Source: Hyphomicrobiales bacterium (GTDB lineage: Bacteria > Pseudomonadota > Alphaproteobacteria > Rhizobiales > Aestuariivirgaceae). From it: a DNA stretch of 16,201 nucleotides. Shown here piece by piece: positions 1 through 7,054 of this stretch. The stretch lies in NCBI GenBank assembly GCA_027067085.1, contig JAMOMM010000098.1, positions 1-16,201 of the forward strand. Direction: 5' to 3'. The notes beneath the pieces are model-generated. The model ran no database searches. It was not told the origin of the DNA and saw nothing but the letters and a program-made list of their open reading frames with translations. The number at the start of each line of letters is the position of its first letter. Positions within the stretch are counted from its first letter, which is position 1. Both the position numbers and the translations under genes were made by a program.

Positions 1-71
1 TTGGATTTAATTCGTTCAACGGCGAACGGGCGCGCAAATACAATATCTTGAAACTTTTTTGAACTACTCAT
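1..71 (-). CDS. DUF177 (YceD-like) family protein, N-terminal fragment
   Basis: The ATG is at 71-69, preceded by a good ribosome binding site (GGGGA, 7 bases upstream), and the frame stays open to the window edge. Only 23 codons are visible (beginning MSSSKKFQDIVFARPF). The start is 12 bases after the stop of the cytochrome-c-chaperone gene, so the two are almost certainly cotranscribed. In Hyphomicrobiales the gene following this chaperone is usually a DUF177/YceD-like protein, then plsX-fabH. The short FxRP-F-VERI segment fits that family's N-terminus, but the assignment rests mainly on gene order. YceD-type proteins are linked to 23S rRNA / ribosome metabolism in other bacteria. The rest of the gene lies outside the window. 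Confidence 0.55.
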   Translation of the reverse strand, partial: MSSSKKFQDIVFARPFAVERIKS

Positions 72-83
72 TGCTTAGTCCCC

Positions 84-650
84 TTATGAAACTTCTTCGG
101 TAATATCTTCAGTAATATCGGGCAACTCTAGCTTTCCTGCTAAAATATCTTTCACAGAATAAGCGAAAAGTTGGTTATTTGTTTTGAGCGTATATTTCAT
201 CAAAGCTTTTACAGCTTCATCACTTGCATCTTTGCCCAAAACATTTCGTCGCAGCGCACCTGAAAGTTCGTGAGGAACATCATCACTGTCAACGGCCATC
301 GCATCTCGGTAGCCTTTGCAAGCACCGTAAAACACTTCAGACATTTTTCGGACCTTTTTGCCTACGGACAAATCTCCCACACCCATTTCGCGCAATGAGT
401 GATCCATATCCATGAATGCCTCATCAAAAAGCAATTGGCCAAATGTGCTGGCATCGTCTCCTTGATCGCGCAATCGTTCCAACACGAGGAAACAATGGAG
501 CGTAATCATGTCAAACCGACCTGTTACAGTGTCACTAACCCCTGCTGTGGTGTATAACCATGGTTGCCGCGCCTTAGCCACAATCACCGAGTACACCGCT
601 CTTTGCGGAGGCATTGTGCCCAATTTTGAAAATATTTTTTTAAAAATCAT
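84..650 (-). CDS. Ubiquinol-cytochrome c chaperone family protein (CBP3-like)
   Basis: This 188-residue protein resembles the bacterial relatives of mitochondrial CBP3, an assembly factor for the cytochrome bc1 complex. Recognisable family segments are ARQPWLYTTAGVSDTVTGRF (about 27-46) and MDHSLREMGVGD (about 82-93), followed by a helical C-terminal half. No signal peptide or membrane segment is seen, so it probably acts in the cytoplasm or at the inner membrane surface. The longest open frame starts at 731, where its ATG would overlap the divergent bamE start. I chose the internal ATG at 650 because family members begin at this point (MIF...), because the extra 27 residues do not look like the family, and because it leaves about 79 bases for divergent promoters. 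The DUF177 gene follows after 12 bases. The exact molecular role in bacteria is inferred by homology. Confidence 0.8.
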   Translation of the reverse strand: MIFKKIFSKLGTMPPQRAVYSVIVAKARQPWLYTTAGVSDTVTGRFDMITLHCFLVLERLRDQGDDASTFGQLLFDEAFMDMDHSLREMGVGDLSVGKKVRKMSEVFYGACKGYRDAMAVDSDDVPHELSGALRRNVLGKDASDEAVKALMKYTLKTNNQLFAYSVKDILAGKLELPDITEDITEEVS

Positions 651-729
651 TGCTATTTTTTTGCCTGACACGCATTTTTCTGTCAAACAAACCTTTAAAA
701 AGCCCTTTGGAAAGTCTACTGCATAAATC
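651..729. promoter_or_regulatory. Divergent intergenic region between the chaperone gene and bamE
   Basis: With the chaperone start set at 650, these 79 bases must hold the promoters or leaders for both divergent genes. An inverted repeat TGACA-N10-TGTCA lies at 666-685. No convincing paired -35/-10 elements were found for either direction, so this is defined by gene positions rather than by recognised promoter sequence. Confidence 0.35.
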
Positions 730-1191
730 ATGTCATCAAATTCAGCAACATCAACCTCTCGTCGTTTGTTTATTTGCGCACTTGCAGCAAGTGCTATTTC
801 TGCTTGTACACCCCAGATCGATCATCGTGGATACTTACCACGCGCAGGTGATTTGCAGAAAATTAGCCCAGGTATGAGCAAAACAGAAGTTCAAGCTCTT
901 TTAGGTTCTCCCTCGACAACGGCAACGATCAATTACTCTGGCGATAGCTATTATTACATTTCCAGTAAAATTGAAACACAAGGGTTTATGGACCCCAAAG
1001 AAACCGAACGTCAGATTTTTGCGATACGCTTTGATGAATTAGAGCAAGTACAAAGCTTTGCTCAATATAGCTTGCAAGACGGTCAGGTCATCAACATCAG
1101 CTCTCGCAAAACCCCAACACGTGGGCGTGAGTTGACGATTTTGAAGCAACTGTTCTCGAATATCGGTGGCAAATTACCTGGTTCAAAATAA
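730..1191 (+). CDS. bamE: Outer membrane protein assembly factor BamE (SmpA/OmlA lipoprotein)
   Basis: BamE is the small lipoprotein of the BAM complex, which inserts beta-barrel proteins into the outer membrane. The 153-residue product starts with a lipoprotein signal: basic RR at 11-12, a hydrophobic stretch, then the lipobox ISAC with the lipidated cysteine at position 26. The mature part has the SmpA/OmlA pattern, including LPRAGDLQKISPGMSKTEV and LLGSPS (about 36-62), then alternating strands with FDELEQV near 98-104. A stop lies immediately upstream in frame and no other Met is near, so ATG 730 is the likely start despite a weak ribosome binding site (GGAAAG about 15 bases upstream). 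The gene is single, divergent from the cytochrome-c-chaperone gene and convergent with the MFS gene. Length and layout are normal for alphaproteobacterial BamE. Confidence 0.88.
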   Translation: MSSNSATSTSRRLFICALAASAISACTPQIDHRGYLPRAGDLQKISPGMSKTEVQALLGSPSTTATINYSGDSYYYISSKIETQGFMDPKETERQIFAIRFDELEQVQSFAQYSLQDGQVINISSRKTPTRGRELTILKQLFSNIGGKLPGSK

Positions 1192-1206
1192 AACTTTGCG
1201 AAGCAC

Positions 1207-2424
1207 TCAAACGGCGTTTTGCCGTTTGGTGTGCATGCTAAGCCAAATCATTGCCACTGCTGCGATCGCAACCATTGGGAACAAAGCGATGTTAACCGCA
1301 TTCCAACCGATCCCTGCGAACAACTGACCAGAACTCAACGATGCTACAAACACGGTGCCAAAAACGGCAAAGTCATTAAACGCTTGCACTTTGCTTTTTT
1401 CAGATGGTTCATAACACTGTGTGACCATTGTTGTTGCGCCGATAAAGCCAAAGTTCCAGCCCAAGCCGAGCATAATAAGCCCCGCATAAAAATTGACGAT
1501 GGTAATACCCATCAAACCAATAACCGCTGCTGTTACAAGCATGAACAACCCTGCAAAAATAATGCGTTCAACTCCAAACCGAGCGATTAAGTGACCTGTG
1601 AAAAAGCTTGGTACATACATGGCAAGTACGTGCCATTGAATGACACCTAAGGAATCATCCACACTAAACCCACACGCCACCATTGCGATGGGTGTGGCGG
1701 TCATTAACAGGTTCATTACACCATAAGAAACCATGCCAGCAATCACAGCCACTCGCAGACGTGGATTTTTCAAAATTTCCTTCATCGGGCGGGCTTTGCG
1801 TTTGTCTTCCCCCACCTTTACCAATGGAATATCGATTAACGAAATCAAAGCGAAAGCTAAAAGAGCCAGCACAGCAGCGGCTAAAAAGGCCCCTGCGAAA
1901 AGCACAGGGTCAAAGAAGCTTTTAGAATAGCTAACAATTTGGGTGCCGAAAACTGCCCCACCAATACCACCAATCATCACCCATGAAATTGCTTTACCTT
2001 TAAAGTTTTCGGTCGCACGATCAGCGGCTGCAAATCGATAGTATTGCGTGAACGCCATGTAAGAGCCAAGCAACATGGTGCCAAAACAAAACAGGACAAA
2101 GCTTTGCTCAAACAAGGCGTATGTCGAGAGCATGCCGCCGCAAAACGCAAAGCCAGTTCCGATCATAAAGCCTGGTTTTCGGCCAACTTTCCCCATCAAT
2201 AATGACGCTGGGATTGTTGCTAATGCGGTGCCCACAACGAATGCTGAAATTGGCAATGTAATCAACGTTGGAATTGGCGAAAGCATCGTGCCAACAATAC
2301 CAGCCGTTGAGAAAACAATAATTGATGAACATGACGAAAGCGTCATCGCGATGGCTAAAATAAGGGCGTTACGACGAGCTACTTTATCATTTAAATAGGA
2401 CTGTTCGAGGGGCTGGGTCGTCAT
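1207..2424 (-). CDS. Major facilitator superfamily (MFS) transporter
   Basis: This is a 405-residue inner-membrane permease with about 12 hydrophobic segments. A canonical MFS motif A (GKVGRKPG, residues 78-85) sits between TM2 and TM3, and a basic cytoplasmic loop (GEDKRKARPMKEI, about 206-218) separates the two six-helix halves. There is no large extra domain. It is the last gene of the glyA-nrdR-ribDEH-nusB run, 33 bases after nusB. The substrate cannot be read from the sequence. The location after three riboflavin biosynthesis genes makes a flavin or precursor permease worth considering, but drug or metabolite efflux is equally compatible. Its last codons form a perfect stem-loop at 1208-1228, and it ends 15 bases from the end of the convergent bamE. 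Confidence 0.85.
   Translation of the reverse strand: MTTQPLEQSYLNDKVARRNALILAIAMTLSSCSSIIVFSTAGIVGTMLSPIPTLITLPISAFVVGTALATIPASLLMGKVGRKPGFMIGTGFAFCGGMLSTYALFEQSFVLFCFGTMLLGSYMAFTQYYRFAAADRATENFKGKAISWVMIGGIGGAVFGTQIVSYSKSFFDPVLFAGAFLAAAVLALLAFALISLIDIPLVKVGEDKRKARPMKEILKNPRLRVAVIAGMVSYGVMNLLMTATPIAMVACGFSVDDSLGVIQWHVLAMYVPSFFTGHLIARFGVERIIFAGLFMLVTAAVIGLMGITIVNFYAGLIMLGLGWNFGFIGATTMVTQCYEPSEKSKVQAFNDFAVFGTVFVASLSSGQLFAGIGWNAVNIALFPMVAIAAVAMIWLSMHTKRQNAV
1208..1228. terminator. Stem-loop overlapping the MFS stop codon, between convergent bamE and MFS genes
   Basis: A perfect 8-bp stem (CAAACGGC / GCCGTTTG) with a 5-base loop at 1216-1220. It contains the last codons and stop of the MFS gene and lies 16 bases after the bamE stop. 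The position between convergent genes suggests a shared transcription end. Neither strand has an immediate run of T, so it is not a textbook intrinsic terminator. Confidence 0.4.
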
Positions 2425-2457
2425 TTTATTTCGTTTCTATTAGGCGTTTTTGTTTTT

Positions 2458-2991
2458 CTATTTGGCTTGTCCGTCGCCAGATTTTGCCGTTTTGAAAGCT
2501 TCGGCTCTGGCCCATCTGGCATAACGGTCAAGCACACCATTTACAAAGCGGGCTTCTTCACGTTCAAAAAATGCTTTGGTCACATCCACATACTCGGTAA
2601 TTGTCACAGGAGGTGGCACGTCCTTTTTAAACTGAAGCTCAAACGCCGCGGCCCGAAAAATAGCGCGCATGGTTGCATCAAGCTTTGGCAACTTCCAATT
2701 GTCAGACAAAAACTCATTTAGTTTTTTGTCCAGCGTTAATTGCTCGCGCAAAACCCCTTCGAGAATATCTTTTAGAAATGGAACGTCTGCATCGCCACAT
2801 TCCCCATCGTCAAAAGTTTCACCTAAGCGTCGCGAATTGTATTCAGCTAAAACATCATTTAAGCCGCGACCAGATAGTTCCATCTGGTACAATGCCTGAA
2901 CAGCGCCAAGGCGGGCCGAAGATCGGGCCACAGCGCGCGCGGGTCTCTTTTTTGTTTTGCTTTTTTCTTGTTCAGACATGGTTTTGGACAC
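2458..2991 (-). CDS. nusB: Transcription antitermination factor NusB
   Basis: NusB binds boxA RNA with NusE (ribosomal protein S10) and supports processive transcription of rRNA operons. The protein has 177 residues, at the long end for the family because of a lysine-rich N-terminal tail (about 1-20) and a short C-terminal tail. The all-helical core begins at ARSSARLGAVQALYQMEL (22-39). The conserved ITEYVDVTKAFF and FVNGVLDRYAR segments (131-159) match the family's INEAVELAK and FVNGVLD signatures. It starts 8 bases after ribH, and the MFS gene follows. The ribH-nusB neighbourhood is widespread in bacteria, which supports the call. Confidence 0.93.
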   Translation of the reverse strand: MSKTMSEQEKSKTKKRPARAVARSSARLGAVQALYQMELSGRGLNDVLAEYNSRRLGETFDDGECGDADVPFLKDILEGVLREQLTLDKKLNEFLSDNWKLPKLDATMRAIFRAAAFELQFKKDVPPPVTITEYVDVTKAFFEREEARFVNGVLDRYARWARAEAFKTAKSGDGQAK

Positions 2992-2999
2992 TCAAAAAT

Positions 3000-3440
3000 T
3001 TAACTAGATAATTTTGCTTTTAATTCAATCATGGCAATGGCTGCTTGACCAGCACCACCGCCTTTGTTTTTGTCGGCAACTTTACAACGCGCCCATGCTT
3101 GGTCGCCATTCTCTACCGTTTGAATACCATTGCCGATACACAATTTATCAACAGTGGTTAAATTCATAATTGCACGGGCAGATTCTTCTGAGACAATCTC
3201 ATAATGAGTTGTTTCACCACGAATGACGACCCCTAAAGCGACATAGCCGTCATACCTATTAGACATATCTGTATTTTGAGCTTGAGCTGCCATGGCAATG
3301 GCCCCTGGAATCTCCAGAGCGCCTGGAACACTGACCACTTCATACGTGCCGCCTGCCGCTTCAATCGCCGCCGTTGCACCCTTAATCAACTCAGCTTGCA
3401 GATCTTTATAGTAATCTGCTTCGACAATAAGAATATGCAT
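3000..3440 (-). CDS. ribH: 6,7-dimethyl-8-ribityllumazine synthase (RibH)
   Basis: It condenses 5-amino-6-ribitylaminouracil with 3,4-dihydroxy-2-butanone 4-phosphate, the penultimate step of riboflavin synthesis. In 146 residues it shows the family motifs in order: VPGALEIP (38-45), GVVIRGETTHYEIV (70-83) with the likely catalytic His79, GNGIQTVENGDQAWAR (103-118), and NKGGGAG (125-131) near the phosphate site. The N-terminus is slightly shorter than in many homologues, which often carry about ten residues before the first strand (ILIVEA). The start is fixed by a TAATG junction: the ATG overlaps the ribE stop by one base, so translational coupling is likely. NusB follows 8 bases later. Confidence 0.95.
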   Translation of the reverse strand: MHILIVEADYYKDLQAELIKGATAAIEAAGGTYEVVSVPGALEIPGAIAMAAQAQNTDMSNRYDGYVALGVVIRGETTHYEIVSEESARAIMNLTTVDKLCIGNGIQTVENGDQAWARCKVADKNKGGGAGQAAIAMIELKAKLSS

Positions 3441-4060
3441 TAATTTTCTTTCTCAAACTCTGCCAGACGGGCGACGTAGCGCGCCAGCATGTCAATTTCA
3501 ACGTTTATTTTGTCACCCACGTTCACATCGCCCCACGTGGTTACTTTTTGCGTGTGCGGAATAATGTTTACACCAAAGACACTCGTGCCAGAGACGTTGT
3601 CTTTCACCTCATTAACGGTGAAAGACGTGCCATTGAGGGTTACAGAACCTTTGGGCGCGATGAAACGGGCAATGTCGTTAGGTATTTCAAAAACAAAGCG
3701 CTGCGAGTCGCCTTCTGGTTCGATGCTGACAATAGTGCCGACACCATCCACATGGCCAGAAACAATATGCCCACCAAGCTCTTGGCCAGCGCACAGAGCC
3801 CGTTCTAAATTGATTTTTGTGCCTTGTTGCCATGAGCCCAAAATAGTTTTGGAAAGAGATTCAGCTGAGACTTCGACCGCGAAGCAGTTTTGCGGTTCGC
3901 TTGCCTTTTCAATCACCGTCATGCACGCCCCCGCGCACGAGATTGATGCGCCGATGTCTATACCATCAAGGTCATAGGCACAGGCAATATCAAAACGGGT
4001 ATCGCCCTTTTGAGTGATTTTGATGATTTCGCCAATATCTGTAATGATGCCAGTGAACAT
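3440..4060 (-). CDS. ribE: Riboflavin synthase, alpha chain
   Basis: This is the last step of riboflavin synthesis, the dismutation of two 6,7-dimethyl-8-ribityllumazine molecules. The 206-residue protein has the tandem lumazine-binding architecture. The first barrel starts at MFTGIITDIGEI and has SISCAGACMTV (39-49). The second starts after GGHIVSGHVDGVG (96-108) and has SVTLNGTSFTV (139-149), the expected internal repeat. It ends in the helix IDMLARYVARL. Length is normal. It follows ribD after 50 bases and overlaps ribH by one base (TAATG). This gene is called ribE in enteric naming and ribC in some alphaproteobacterial annotations. Confidence 0.95.
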   Translation of the reverse strand: MFTGIITDIGEIIKITQKGDTRFDIACAYDLDGIDIGASISCAGACMTVIEKASEPQNCFAVEVSAESLSKTILGSWQQGTKINLERALCAGQELGGHIVSGHVDGVGTIVSIEPEGDSQRFVFEIPNDIARFIAPKGSVTLNGTSFTVNEVKDNVSGTSVFGVNIIPHTQKVTTWGDVNVGDKINVEIDMLARYVARLAEFEKEN

Positions 4061-4110
4061 GTAAGTTTTTCCGAGTTAAGCTGAACATTTTAGCCGAGCA
4101 TTTCAACCAA

Positions 4111-5136
4111 TCAGTGGACAGATCGGTCACGCAGATAGTGCTTTACCACATCTTGACCGATTTGTTCTGTTGATTGACAGATAAATTTATCGCTAGCGGC
4201 AATATGTGACACGGGTAGCCCTGCAAAGGCGCTAACGCCTTGCTTACCGATGGTTGTTGGTGCTGTTGCAATAATGGCTTCATCGACCAAATCTGCTTCA
4301 ATGAAACTGCGAGCGATTTTGGCCCCACCTTCAACGAGCAACAAGTTGATACCCGTTGTACCAAGGGATTCAAGCATAATGTTAAGATCGATAGCGCCAG
4401 CAAAATGAATGTCGTTTTGTTGTAGCTTTAAATCTTTACCACCCATAATCACTCGCGTTGGCGAGCGGTTTTCCATACCAGATAAGCGGCATGTTAATGA
4501 CGGGTTGTCGGTTCTATAGGTCCCGGCACCAACTAAAACAGCGTCAGCTTTCGCACGCAACAAATGAACACGCTGTTTAAACAATGGACCTGTGATGGGG
4601 GTTTCTTGGCCGACCGCTGCTGCGATTTTTTCATCTTGCGACATCGCCATTTTGAGCATGACGAACGGGCGGCCTGTTTTCATACGGTGCAAAAACCCGC
4701 GCAATTGATATTCGGCTTGATTTTTTAAGACACCTTCAACCACTTCAACGCCTGCATCGCGTAGCATTTGCGCGCCCTTGCCGCTTACCCGCTCATCACG
4801 ATCAAGGGCTGCAATAACAACACGTTTTATGCCAGTCGCAACCAACGCTCTCGCGCATGGTGGGGTTTTTCCAAGATGAGAACATGGTTCAAGCGTTACA
4901 TAGGCCGTTGCCCCATGTGCATCACTCCCTGCCATCAGCAAAGCTTGCTGTTCAGCATGGGGCCGACCGCCTTTTGCTGTGTGTGCGGCAGCGATTAAAC
5001 GATTATCAGGTGAAACGATAACGCAGCCAACGCATGGGTTTTCTGCCGTTGTTCCTTGCCCTCGTTCAGCCACGCGCAAGGCTTTGTCCATCCAAACTTC
5101 ATCTTGCCCCAGTGGTAATTTTGGATCACTCGTCAT
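4111..5136 (-). CDS. ribD: Bifunctional pyrimidine deaminase / reductase RibD
   Basis: Two early riboflavin steps are combined here: deamination of the GTP-derived pyrimidine, then NADPH-dependent reduction of its ribosyl side chain. The deaminase domain covers about residues 12-150. It has the zinc site HAEQQAL (His60, Glu62) with the PCS and PPCARAL cysteines (Cys85, Cys94), and PCVGCVIV at 34-41. The reductase domain runs from about 155 to the end, with LKMAMSQDEKIA, ITGPLFKQRVHLLRAKADAVLVGAGT and LLVEGGAKI. At 341 residues it is a little short. The usual S-x-D-G turn at the start of the reductase domain reads S-Q-D-E (166-169). Its start overlaps the end of nrdR by 11 bases, implying coupled translation. 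Confidence 0.94.
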   Translation of the reverse strand: MTSDPKLPLGQDEVWMDKALRVAERGQGTTAENPCVGCVIVSPDNRLIAAAHTAKGGRPHAEQQALLMAGSDAHGATAYVTLEPCSHLGKTPPCARALVATGIKRVVIAALDRDERVSGKGAQMLRDAGVEVVEGVLKNQAEYQLRGFLHRMKTGRPFVMLKMAMSQDEKIAAAVGQETPITGPLFKQRVHLLRAKADAVLVGAGTYRTDNPSLTCRLSGMENRSPTRVIMGGKDLKLQQNDIHFAGAIDLNIMLESLGTTGINLLLVEGGAKIARSFIEADLVDEAIIATAPTTIGKQGVSAFAGLPVSHIAASDKFICQSTEQIGQDVVKHYLRDRSVH

Positions 5137-5581
5137 CTGACAATTTGCCGATTAGCTCTTCAAAATCTTTAGCTTCGCGGAAATTTTTATACACTGAGGC
5201 AAAGCGCACATAGGCCACATCATCCAGCACCAATAGACCGTCCATAACCAGTTTTCCGATTTGATTGGATTCAACCTCTGGTTCGCCTGCGCTTTCAAGC
5301 TGACGGACAATGCCAGAAACCATGCGCTCGATACGTTCTGATTCAACGGGACGTTTGCGTAATGCCACTTGCACAGAGCGCATCAACTTATCGCGATCAA
5401 ACGGGACCTTGCGGCCAGCGCTTTTAATCACAATCAACTCGCGCAATTGCACCCGCTCAAACGTGGTGAAACGTCCACCGCAATCGGGGCAATAACGCCG
5501 CCGACGAATTGCCGCAAAATCTTCGGTCGGGCGACTGTCTTTCACCTGACTTTCATTGTTTGAGCAATATGGGCAGCGCAT
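5126..5581 (-). CDS. nrdR: Transcriptional repressor NrdR
   Basis: NrdR senses ATP/dATP and represses ribonucleotide reductase genes. The 151-residue protein has the full signature: a zinc ribbon with CPYC (Cys3, Cys6) and CPDC (Cys31, Cys34), the basic linker IRRRRYC, the conserved GRFTTFERV segment, then an ATP-cone from about 49 to 139 (VIKSAGRKVPFDRDKLMRSV). It lies between glyA (21 bases) and ribD (11-base overlap), the usual alphaproteobacterial position. No convincing NrdR box was noticed within this window, so its targets are presumably elsewhere. Confidence 0.96.
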   Translation of the reverse strand: MRCPYCSNNESQVKDSRPTEDFAAIRRRRYCPDCGGRFTTFERVQLRELIVIKSAGRKVPFDRDKLMRSVQVALRKRPVESERIERMVSGIVRQLESAGEPEVESNQIGKLVMDGLLVLDDVAYVRFASVYKNFREAKDFEELIGKLSDDE

Positions 5582-5602
5582 GTTTTTGCCTTTTAATGTT
5601 GG

Positions 5603-6910
5603 TTACTTGTAGATCGGAAAACGGGCTGTCAGCTCGAGCACTTTGGCTTTGACCGCTTGTTCAACCTCACCATTGCCCTCTTGCCCATTTTTTGCAAGCC
5701 CATCAAGCACTTCAGTTATCAGTTCACCAATTTTTTGAAATTCATCTAAGCCAAAACCGCGTGATGTGCCAGCTGGTGAACCCAAACGAATGCCAGATGT
5801 AACCATTGGCTTTTCAGGATCAAACGGAATACCGTTTTTGTTACACGTTAAATAAGCACGACCCATGGCAGCTTCTGCCGCCTTGCCCGTAAGGCCTTTA
5901 GGGCGCAGGTCAACCAACAACACGTGCGTGTCTGTGCCACCAGAAACGATGTCTAAGCCGCCGTCTTGTAGCGTTTTAGCCAATTTCTTAGCGTTGGCGA
6001 CAACATTTTTGGCATATTCTTTAAATTCAGGACGAAGCGCTTCACCGAACGCAACAGCTTTACCCGCAATCACATGCTCAAGTGGGCCGCCTTGAATGCC
6101 AGGAAAGATAGCTGAGTTGAATTTTTTGCCCAAGTCATCGTTGCGCGAAACAATCATACCACCGCGTGGACCGCGTAAAGTTTTGTGCGTGGTGGTCGTT
6201 GCAACGTCAGCAAAATCTAGTGGGTTTGGGTGTTGGCCACCAGCGACAAGGCCTGCAAAGTGGGCCATATCAACCATGAAGTATGCACCGACAGAATCAG
6301 CAACTTCACGCATTTTCTCAAAATCAAAGAAACGCGGATAGGCCGAGCCACCGCCGATGATGAGTTTTGGTTTATGCTCAAGGGCCAATTCAGCCATTTC
6401 ACCATAATCAATCGTGTGGGTTTTGCGATCGACATTATAAGGAACAGCGTTAAACCATTTACCAGACTGATTGAGCGCCATACCGTGCGTTAGGTGACCA
6501 CCAGCAGCAAGATTTAGACCCATAAAGGTATCGCCCGGTTTAATCAGCGCAAAAAACACGGCTTGGTTGGCTTGTGAGCCAGAATTTGGTTGAACATTGG
6601 CATATGAGCAATCAAACATTTGCTTGGCACGATCAATGGCCAATTGTTCAGTGACATCAACATGCTGACAACCGCCATAATAACGACGGCCTGGATAACC
6701 TTCAGCATATTTATTGGTCAGGACAGAGCCTTGCGCCTGCATCACAGCTTTTGAGACGATGTTTTCAGACGCGATCAGTTCAATTTCGTCTTGCTGACGT
6801 TTAAGTTCAGCGTCAATTGTGGCCTGAATTTCAGGATCAGTATTGGCAAGATCGCCCGTAAAAAAGTTTGGATACAAGCTTTGCGCACTACCAGAAGATT
6901 GATCGGTCAT
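5603..6910 (-). CDS. glyA: Serine hydroxymethyltransferase
   Basis: A cytosolic PLP enzyme that interconverts serine and glycine and charges tetrahydrofolate with a one-carbon unit. All key segments are present in 435 residues: ELIASENIVS (43-52), NKYAEGYPGRRYYGG (66-80), NSGSQANQAV (109-118), DMAHFAGL (214-221), and TTTTHKTLRGPRGG (238-251), where Lys243 would carry PLP. The C-terminal domain with TSGIRLGSPAGTSRG is intact. The start (MTDQSSGSAQ) is preceded by AAGGA seven bases upstream. It is the first gene of the seven-gene minus-strand run and has a recognisable promoter upstream. Confidence 0.97.
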   Translation of the reverse strand: MTDQSSGSAQSLYPNFFTGDLANTDPEIQATIDAELKRQQDEIELIASENIVSKAVMQAQGSVLTNKYAEGYPGRRYYGGCQHVDVTEQLAIDRAKQMFDCSYANVQPNSGSQANQAVFFALIKPGDTFMGLNLAAGGHLTHGMALNQSGKWFNAVPYNVDRKTHTIDYGEMAELALEHKPKLIIGGGSAYPRFFDFEKMREVADSVGAYFMVDMAHFAGLVAGGQHPNPLDFADVATTTTHKTLRGPRGGMIVSRNDDLGKKFNSAIFPGIQGGPLEHVIAGKAVAFGEALRPEFKEYAKNVVANAKKLAKTLQDGGLDIVSGGTDTHVLLVDLRPKGLTGKAAEAAMGRAYLTCNKNGIPFDPEKPMVTSGIRLGSPAGTSRGFGLDEFQKIGELITEVLDGLAKNGQEGNGEVEQAVKAKVLELTARFPIYK

Positions 6911-6970
6911 AGTTTGTCCTTGCGTCTATCTAAAAATGAAAGCTGAATTGCAGCGTTATTTGAGACCGCC

Positions 6971-7005
6971 TAAATAGTCTGGTTGAGCAAAAATATCAAC
7001 CAGAC
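6971..7005 (-). promoter_or_regulatory. Candidate glyA operon promoter overlapped by a perfect inverted repeat
   Basis: On the minus strand a -35 like TTGATA (6999-6994) and a -10 like TATTTA (6976-6971) are separated by exactly 17 bases, about 60 bases before the glyA ATG. A perfect 10-bp inverted repeat, GTCTGGTTGA-N9-TCAACCAGAC (6977-7005), covers the -35 and the whole spacer. This is the geometry of a repressor operator or a promoter hairpin. It also lies 50 bases after the DUF922-like gene, but no T run follows the stem in the minus direction, so a terminator is less likely. The binding protein is unknown. Confidence 0.5.
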
Positions 7006-7054
7006 AAAGCGACAATAACGGGCAAATCAAGACATTAAACGCAAACAAGACAGA

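Noticed and set aside
224..415. Plus-strand open frame of 63 codons
   Set aside because: Lies wholly opposite the cytochrome-c-chaperone gene, with no ribosome binding site or family resemblance; a shadow of the real gene.
2108..2332. Minus-strand frame of 74 codons within the MFS gene
   Set aside because: Alternate frame of a well-supported transporter; no independent signals.
4061..5200. FMN riboswitch upstream of ribD or ribE
   Set aside because: ribD starts inside nrdR and only 50 bases separate ribD from ribE; there is no room for, or sign of, the multi-stem FMN element.
6977..7005. Inverted repeat before glyA as a terminator of the DUF922-like gene
   Set aside because: No T run follows the stem in the minus direction, and the arms coincide with promoter elements, so an operator reading fits better.
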